Positions 1 to 4,934 of a DNA stretch of 7,804 nt are shown here, one piece after another. Source of the DNA: Bacteroidales bacterium (GTDB lineage: Bacteria > Bacteroidota > Bacteroidia > Bacteroidales > UBA7960); assembly GCA_007124575.1 (NCBI GenBank), contig SLEW01000302.1:1-7804 (forward strand). The letters are read 5' to 3'. Position 1 is the first letter of the stretch. Every line of letters starts with the position of its first letter. The translations under genes and the position numbers were made by a program. Under the pieces are notes generated by a model that saw only the letters and a list, made by a program, of their open reading frames with translations, was not told where the DNA came from and made no database searches.

Positions 1-236
1 AATTTGGCAGTATCCAGGACAAGCGTATCATAATCGTTCCAGAAAGGGCCTTCAGTGAGGGCGGTGAGCCCAATATTGGTCATCTGGCCGGCTTTCTCTT
101 CCAGGGAAAGTAGTTGCAATAAACTGTCGGCCTGCCGCAAGTGTGGATCCTGGTACACTTGATCAGCAGGCGGACGACAGTTTACAACCAAAAACAACAC
201 AACTACTATGAAGAAAAAACGAAAATATCTCATCAT
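1..236 (-). CDS. GH3 family glycoside hydrolase lipoprotein (beta-glucosidase type), N-terminal part only
   Basis: Only the first 78 codons lie in the window; the gene runs off the left edge. Seen: a Met-Met start, a hydrophobic stretch at about residues 4-18, and a likely lipobox ending at Cys20 (LVVNC), so an exported lipoprotein. Residues 42-52 read LLSLEEKAGQM, the opening motif typical of the GH3 N-terminal barrel (leucine-rich helix, then EEK-GQM). Known of the family: GH3 enzymes are mostly exo-acting, retaining beta-glucosidases or beta-xylosidases that remove terminal sugars from oligosaccharides. The nucleophile Asp and acid/base lie beyond the edge, so specificity cannot be read. 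The gene starts 6 bases after the stop of the GH-A hydrolase gene, so the two are almost certainly co-transcribed. Arg-Pro-Pro follows the lipobox Cys with no acidic cluster, which suggests a periplasmic rather than surface location (inference). The likely role is trimming imported oligosaccharides to monosaccharide. The start could be either of two adjacent ATGs (234-236 or 231-233). Confidence 0.85.
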   Translation of the reverse strand, partial: MMRYFRFFFIVVVLFLVVNCRPPADQVYQDPHLRQADSLLQLLSLEEKAGQMTNIGLTALTEGPFWNDYDTLVLDTAK

Positions 237-241
237 TCCTT
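237..241 (-). promoter_or_regulatory. Possible ribosome binding site (AAGGA) of the GH3 gene
   Basis: AAGGA on the minus strand lies in the 6-base gap after the hydrolase stop codon. It directly abuts the first ATG and is 3 bases from the second. That spacing is too tight for the first ATG and marginal for the second, so the second (231-233) may be the true start. Bacteroidota often do without a strong Shine-Dalgarno sequence, so this is weak evidence; translational coupling to the upstream gene is also possible. Confidence 0.35.
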
Positions 242-242
242 G

Positions 243-1565
243 TTACTTTACATAAAAAGGGATATTTGCCGTGCCGGCATTATTGTTCTCGTCGGTTACA
301 TAAACCAGTATTCTGTACTCCCCTGTTTGCGCGGGGGCCCTGAAAACAATCTCCGAGGTGTTCGTCGAGACGATCAGGCTCTCTATGCTGTCAGGGCGTG
401 GTTCGTAATCCCCGCCATCGCTCAGCTGCTGAGGTTCAGGCATGATCTCCGCCCGCACACTGAGGCGGCTATTATCGGGGTGTTCCACGTTTATCAATGC
501 GGTATATTCACCATCCCTGTCGAGCCTCACATTATCATACCGGCCTCCCATGCCCTGTATGGTAATATCATGCATTTTAGGTGCCATCTGGTCCGGATAT
601 TCTCCCGTCCACAGATACTCCATCACATTGATGGCTTTGGTTTTTTCTCCATCTTCGGTAAACAAGCCATACCATGACGGGGTACGTTCCTGTTTTTGCC
701 CCCATAAAAACACATAGGAGCCCATGCAGTTGGCATCGTCCTCCAGGATCACATTTTTGTAGCGATACGCAATAGCCTCTGCTTTTTCTGTGCTTGTTTG
801 TTCAATGGGCCTTCCCCATTCGGTTTCTGGCATCTCCCAATGGCCTGTGGCGCCCCATTCTGTTACCAGGTATGGACCGTCATAGCCTGATTCATCCAGG
901 TACTGTTGGAGGTTAACGATTTCACCATAAAACTGAACGGAGAGAAAGTCGATATCCGGGCAGTTTTCAGTGATATATTCGACCTCACGGGGGCCTATGC
1001 CAGCGAGCATTGTTGTGGTAACGTGGTTGCCATCCACTTCTTTGATCATCCGGGCTATGTCATTCACCGCATCCCACACGCTGAGGTTCGTATACCGCAG
1101 GTTGAGCTCATTGCCGATGCCCCATCCCAGCAGTGCGGGGTGGTCTTTTAATTCCATTACTTCCTGGCGGAAGCGTTCCAGCTGTGCGGCTACAGCCTCT
1201 TCATCATCATAATCAAAGCCATGACGTTCCCTTTCCACATCGAGACCCATCATGACCATTAGGCCACGCTCATAGGCTTCGTCAAGTATTTCAAGGGCAG
1301 GTCGCTGACTATTATCTGTTCGCCAGGTGCGGAAAGAATTGCCGCCATGGGCTGCTACCTGGTAGCAGGGGCCAAACTCACACCCTGCACCTTTTACATA
1401 AAATTCTTCGCCATTGACAAAAAGCCGGTATCTGCCGTCCACCTCACGCATTTCCACATGCGAGGGACCTTCGGACAAGTATTTACTGCCGGGATCCTCA
1501 GCTGAATTACAGGCAAATAAAAGGATCGCGCCAACTGCCACGATGATGATGTGAATACTTTTCAT
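243..1565 (-). CDS. Clan GH-A glycoside hydrolase lipoprotein, GH158-like (candidate endo-beta-1,3-glucanase)
   Basis: 440 residues. A signal peptide ends in a lipobox (LLFAC, Cys19), followed by a linker with acidic residues (Glu23, Asp24), so a lipoprotein, perhaps on the surface. A TIM-barrel domain spans about residues 38-320. It shows a beta-strand with VKGAG (57-61), GGNSFRTW (74-81), GIGNEL with the probable acid/base Glu153, and VTEWGATG with the probable nucleophile Glu236; an Asn-Glu after strand 4 and a Glu after strand 7 are the clan GH-A signature. A beta-rich Ig-like domain follows (about 328-440, ending ANIPFYVK). This barrel-plus-Ig layout, the length and the 83-residue spacing of the two Glu resemble, from memory, the Bacteroides uniformis GH158 endo-beta-1,3-glucanase. 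Automatic annotation may instead say GH2 TIM-barrel protein; GH2 jelly-roll domains are absent. Four further Cys (62, 67, 202, 280) could form disulfides. It lies 70 bases after the permease gene and 6 before the GH3 gene. Hydrolase: very sure; family and substrate: moderate. Confidence 0.88.
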   Translation of the reverse strand: MKSIHIIIVAVGAILLFACNSAEDPGSKYLSEGPSHVEMREVDGRYRLFVNGEEFYVKGAGCEFGPCYQVAAHGGNSFRTWRTDNSQRPALEILDEAYERGLMVMMGLDVERERHGFDYDDEEAVAAQLERFRQEVMELKDHPALLGWGIGNELNLRYTNLSVWDAVNDIARMIKEVDGNHVTTTMLAGIGPREVEYITENCPDIDFLSVQFYGEIVNLQQYLDESGYDGPYLVTEWGATGHWEMPETEWGRPIEQTSTEKAEAIAYRYKNVILEDDANCMGSYVFLWGQKQERTPSWYGLFTEDGEKTKAINVMEYLWTGEYPDQMAPKMHDITIQGMGGRYDNVRLDRDGEYTALINVEHPDNSRLSVRAEIMPEPQQLSDGGDYEPRPDSIESLIVSTNTSEIVFRAPAQTGEYRILVYVTDENNNAGTANIPFYVK

Positions 1566-1635
1566 GATATGTTTTGTTGTTTGATTTCAAATTATTTATT
1601 GGAGTAATGTACATATGTTATGACCTCGTCGTTTT

Positions 1636-3207
1636 TCATTCTTTAATTAATTGTTCCTCGAGCTCTTCCAGTGATTTGCCTTTTGTTTCCGGCACGAATC
1701 GCCATACAAACAGCAGGGTAAGGAAGCCGAAAATGGCATAGATCAAATAGGTATTGCTTGATCCCAGGTATTCCAGTTGTGCCGGGAAAACCGTAGCCAC
1801 AGAAAAGCTGACTATGGAGTTCCAGAAACCCATAATGGATATGGCCAGGCCACGCAATCTGTTGGGAAATATCTCCGAAAGCAGGGCCCACATCACTGGT
1901 CCGAGAGATATGGCAAAAGAGGCTACAAACATCAACAGACCAATTAATACCCATACTGCGTTGATGGTAATGGAATGCTTCAGGATAATTTCCTTATAGA
2001 TGTCATAGGTTTCCTGTCCTACTTTTTCCTTTGCCTGGCTGAAAAAGGCCACTTCATTTTTAAATACCACCTCTTGCAATTCAGACAAGGAGTACAAATT
2101 GCTCAGGTGAACCGGTTCTGCCCCCATTTCCTCCACTTCAAACATGAGTTCTTTCATGGAGTGGTCATCAATAACATATCTGGCGTTCACGAAAGAAAAG
2201 CTGACGATGAGCATAGAAATACAGATCCCTGCGGCACCGATATAGAGCAATGGTTTCCGGCCAAATTTGTCGATCAGCAGCATGGCTGCTACGGTCATGA
2301 CCACATTGGTAACCCCCAGGATCGCTGCCTGCAGAAAAGCGGCATCCTTACCCCCGCCGGCCATTTCAAATATCATGGGAGCATAATAGAATATGGCATT
2401 GATCCCTGTTATCTGCTGAAAAAAGGCAATTCCAAATCCGATAATCAATACGGTCTTCATCTTTTTGGAGAACACATCGGACCACCTGGCCTTGTCCTTA
2501 TTGATCTCTTCATTGAGGCTGTCGTCTATTTCTTTAAAGATAACAGGTGCCTTTTCTTCACCGTTTACTTTTGTCAGCACCAGCAAGGCCTCATCTTTCC
2601 TGTCTTTTTGCATGAGCCAGCGGGGGCTGCGCGGAACCAGGAAAAGCAGCCCCAGATAAATTATGGCCGGTATAGCTTCCACGCCAAGCATGATTCGCCA
2701 TTTGAGATCGGCGTCAGCAATGGTTTGCTGGAAGTAATAATTGGAAAAATACGCTATGGATATCCCCACCACGATGTTAAGCTGGTTGATGGTAACCAGA
2801 CGGCCACGCAATTTCTTGGGGGCTATCTCCGCGATATACATGGGGGCAATAAGGATTGCCATACCCACGCCGAGGCCACCCAGAATACGGGCAAAAAGAA
2901 AAATAACGATGTTAAAGGCCAGGGCTGTGATGATAGCGCTGAGTGCAAAGAGTACCGCAGTAAGCATAAGTATGTTCCGGCGACCATATCTGTCGGCCAG
3001 GCGACCGGCGATGATATTCCCAATAATGGCGCCCAGGATGAGTGAGCTAACGGAAAATCCTATGAGCATGGAGCCCTGGCTCAGTCCGAACGTTTCACGG
3101 TAGAAAGGGGTTGCCCCGGATATCACAGCACTGTCGAAGCCCATCAGAAACCCGCCCAGAGCTACGATGAGACTAATAAAAATAGTATACAGCTTTCTAT
3201 TCATCAT
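1636..3207 (-). CDS. Sugar porter family MFS transporter (inner-membrane monosaccharide permease)
   Basis: 523 residues, twelve predicted membrane segments (TM1 about 6-28, TM6 171-192, TM7 252-275, TM9 319-341, TM10 413-445, TM12 485-503). Sugar-porter signatures are in order: GRLADRYGRR (68-77) after TM2, PRSPRWLM (192-199) after TM6, QQITGIN (264-270) and YYAP in TM7, DKFGRK (313-318) after TM8, GPVMWALLSEIFP (436-448) in TM10 and PETKGKSLEEL (506-516) at the end. The family (XylE, GalP, GLUT) carries hexoses or pentoses, bacterial members usually with H+; glucose is the inferred cargo if the locus degrades glucan. Odd points: the usual PESPRWL Glu is Arg194, and the TM9-TM10 loop is about 70 residues (343-412) where relatives have a few, making the protein longer than the usual 460-490. 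The start is one of two adjacent ATGs (3205-3207, 3202-3204). It follows susD by 152 bases, across a terminator hairpin, in the slot where many PULs place a SusE-like or other surface glycan-binding protein. Confidence 0.95.
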   Translation of the reverse strand: MMNRKLYTIFISLIVALGGFLMGFDSAVISGATPFYRETFGLSQGSMLIGFSVSSLILGAIIGNIIAGRLADRYGRRNILMLTAVLFALSAIITALAFNIVIFLFARILGGLGVGMAILIAPMYIAEIAPKKLRGRLVTINQLNIVVGISIAYFSNYYFQQTIADADLKWRIMLGVEAIPAIIYLGLLFLVPRSPRWLMQKDRKDEALLVLTKVNGEEKAPVIFKEIDDSLNEEINKDKARWSDVFSKKMKTVLIIGFGIAFFQQITGINAIFYYAPMIFEMAGGGKDAAFLQAAILGVTNVVMTVAAMLLIDKFGRKPLLYIGAAGICISMLIVSFSFVNARYVIDDHSMKELMFEVEEMGAEPVHLSNLYSLSELQEVVFKNEVAFFSQAKEKVGQETYDIYKEIILKHSITINAVWVLIGLLMFVASFAISLGPVMWALLSEIFPNRLRGLAISIMGFWNSIVSFSVATVFPAQLEYLGSSNTYLIYAIFGFLTLLFVWRFVPETKGKSLEELEEQLIKE

Positions 3208-3266
3208 AATTGAAGTTTATTAAATAGTCACAGGTTCAGCTTCACGCAGCCATCAGAAAGGCTTCT

Positions 3267-3297
3267 AAAAAGGCGGGCATTCGGGGAATGCCCGCCT
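3267..3297 (-). terminator. Intrinsic terminator or attenuator after susD
   Basis: A perfect 12-bp inverted repeat (3271-3282 pairing with 3286-3297, arm AGGCGGGCATTC) encloses a 3-base loop. Read on the minus strand, the GC-rich stem is followed at once by five T (3267-3271, sharing one base with the stem), the form of a Rho-independent terminator. On the plus strand no T run follows, so it acts on minus-strand transcripts. It lies about 60 bases after the susD stop and about 60 before the permease start. It probably ends most susCD transcripts and lets only part read through into the permease and hydrolase genes, or it marks the end of a separate unit. Confidence 0.85.
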
Positions 3298-3359
3298 CTG
3301 CACAAACAATCAACCCTAACTATTCATCATGAAGCCTATTCATAAAAAGAGGGTGTGTA

Positions 3360-4916
3360 TTAATAGCCGCTATTTTGATTAAACATGCCAGCAGAAAGGT
3401 CAATTTCAGTTTGCGGGATCGGCAGAAACCCATTTGTTGCAGGATTGAAATTAACATTAAAGATATGCTGTTCACCCTCGTAGTTTGGTCCGTAGATGCC
3501 AGAGTGCGTAAGTTCCTGGTCGGCATAACTGATTCCTTGTCTCAAAAGATCAAAGTACCGTATCCCTTCCAGCGACAGTTCCAGCCTTCTCTCAATCATA
3601 ATGTTTTCATGCGTTGCAGGCACGGACTCCAGGCCCACTCTTTCCCTAACCCTGTCGAGATACTCTTGTTTGTTGGGGCTGTCCAGTTCTGCAGCCATCA
3701 GCAGCACATCTGAGAAGCGGATCACGCGAAAGTTGGCGGTGCGGTTAAGTTCAAACTGTCCGCTGGCACCCCAGTGTTCTGCATCCGAGGTATATTTTCT
3801 TGAAAAATACCCCGTGTGCTGGTGCCCTTTATTAAGGGACCCGTCCAGCTCTTCCTCCAGGAGGATGGTGTGTTCAAAGCGTGGGTCATCCTCCATAAAA
3901 AGGGCCAGTTTATGGTTCACTGTGCCAAAGCTCCATCCCCTGTCCCAGTTATCTGAGCCTGTTACCCGGGGTCCCTGCATCTGTGCAGCCAGGTTGCCAT
4001 GCCCGCCACGCGGATAGTTCCAGTCCCACCATGGCGGTGTGTCGCCGTGAGTTATCTCAAAAACCGACTCCATGCCCAGTTCTCCTTCAAGACTGAAATT
4101 CATCGAATAGTCTTCAAAAAGATCATGTCCGCTATTAGCGATGAGGTCCTCCAGCTCTGCAAGAACAAAAGTACGATCTACTGTTGTGCCGTTGGCTTCC
4201 AGCTCAGCCCCGTAAACACCGTTATAAAAAAGGTAAACCCTTGCCAGCAGTCCCTGGGCGGCCCACTTTGTGATCCGGCCTGCTTCATCAGCGGGCACTG
4301 TTTCAGGAAGATCTGCAATGGCTTCCACCAGATCCAGGGCTATTTGGTCGTATACCTCTTTGGGGGTATTTTGTTCCTGGCTATACTCCGATGGCCCCGA
4401 TAAGGTGTTAGTTAGCAAGGGGATATTCTCAAAAAACCGTACCTGTTCAAAATAAAAGTAGGCCCGCATGAACTTAACCTCGGCAATTGTGCGCTGCTTA
4501 AAGTCATCTGATGCTTCAATGTCATCGATCACTTCAAGAAAAAGGTTTGCGCGGTATACGCCTATGTAATTTTTAATCCATGTGGCATGAACGACCGGGT
4601 TGGTAGCCGGGATTTCATGAAGGTTCAACTGGTTAAAATCTAAACCGTCGTTTGCATCAGAGCCACCGCCAAAAGCATCATCAGACAGCACGTCGGCCAC
4701 AGTAACAAAAGGCGCCCAACTTACGCCAGGGGTAGATTGATATGTAAGCACATCATAAACAGATATTAATGCCCTGTATGCATCCTCCTCTGTGCGATAA
4801 AAATTGGTGCTTACCACCTGGTCCAAAGGTTTCAGATCAAGAAAATCATCTCCACAGGCAGTTAACAGGAAAATAAGCAGAAATGCTTTTGCCGTTTTTG
4901 TTATATTATTTTTCAT
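3360..4916 (-). CDS. susD-like: SusD/RagB family surface glycan-binding lipoprotein
   Basis: 518 residues, the usual length for the family. A signal peptide (residues 1-20) ends in a lipobox (LLTAC, Cys21). Cys-Gly-Asp-Asp follows, an acidic start resembling the lipoprotein export signal that takes Bacteroidota lipoproteins to the cell surface. The N-terminal SusD-like region, rich in helices of TPR type, runs to about residue 235 (FLDLKPLDQV at 25-34; KFMRAYFYFEQV at 148-159). The RagB/SusD C-terminal domain follows and ends with the family motif FLPIPQTEIDL (497-507) and NQNSGY. SusD sits as a lid on the SusC barrel and captures the oligosaccharide. An aromatic cluster PPWWDWNYPRGG (294-305) is a candidate sugar-binding surface (inference). 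AGG stands 4 bases before the ATG. The gene begins 18 bases after the susC stop, so the pair is co-transcribed; a terminator hairpin follows it. The glycan cannot be told from SusD alone; neighbours suggest a beta-glucan. Confidence 0.97.
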   Translation of the reverse strand: MKNNITKTAKAFLLIFLLTACGDDFLDLKPLDQVVSTNFYRTEEDAYRALISVYDVLTYQSTPGVSWAPFVTVADVLSDDAFGGGSDANDGLDFNQLNLHEIPATNPVVHATWIKNYIGVYRANLFLEVIDDIEASDDFKQRTIAEVKFMRAYFYFEQVRFFENIPLLTNTLSGPSEYSQEQNTPKEVYDQIALDLVEAIADLPETVPADEAGRITKWAAQGLLARVYLFYNGVYGAELEANGTTVDRTFVLAELEDLIANSGHDLFEDYSMNFSLEGELGMESVFEITHGDTPPWWDWNYPRGGHGNLAAQMQGPRVTGSDNWDRGWSFGTVNHKLALFMEDDPRFEHTILLEEELDGSLNKGHQHTGYFSRKYTSDAEHWGASGQFELNRTANFRVIRFSDVLLMAAELDSPNKQEYLDRVRERVGLESVPATHENIMIERRLELSLEGIRYFDLLRQGISYADQELTHSGIYGPNYEGEQHIFNVNFNPATNGFLPIPQTEIDLSAGMFNQNSGY

Positions 4917-4934
4917 TTTTCCTGGTTTTTTATG

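Noticed and set aside
141..677. A 178-codon plus-strand open frame at the left end
   Set aside because: It overlaps the GH3 start and the end of the GH-A gene on the other strand, both of which have clear family motifs. It shows no recognisable domain.
1605..1620. Overlapping short palindromes ATGTACAT and ACATATGT in the gap between the permease and hydrolase genes, considered as an operator
   Set aside because: They are AT-rich and only 8 bp each, and the combined 16 bases are not symmetric. Such sequences occur by chance, and no second copy was noticed before the other genes.
1566..1635. Possible promoter before the GH-A hydrolase (TAATTTG on the minus strand)
   Set aside because: It is one base short of the Bacteroidota TAnnTTTG element and no well-placed upstream TTTG was found. 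The gap contains no terminator hairpin, so read-through from the permease gene is the simpler view.
1975..3045. A 356-codon plus-strand open frame opposite the permease gene
   Set aside because: It lies wholly antisense to a gene with intact family motifs. Its translation is rich in His, Gln and Cys without domain features, as expected of an antisense shadow.
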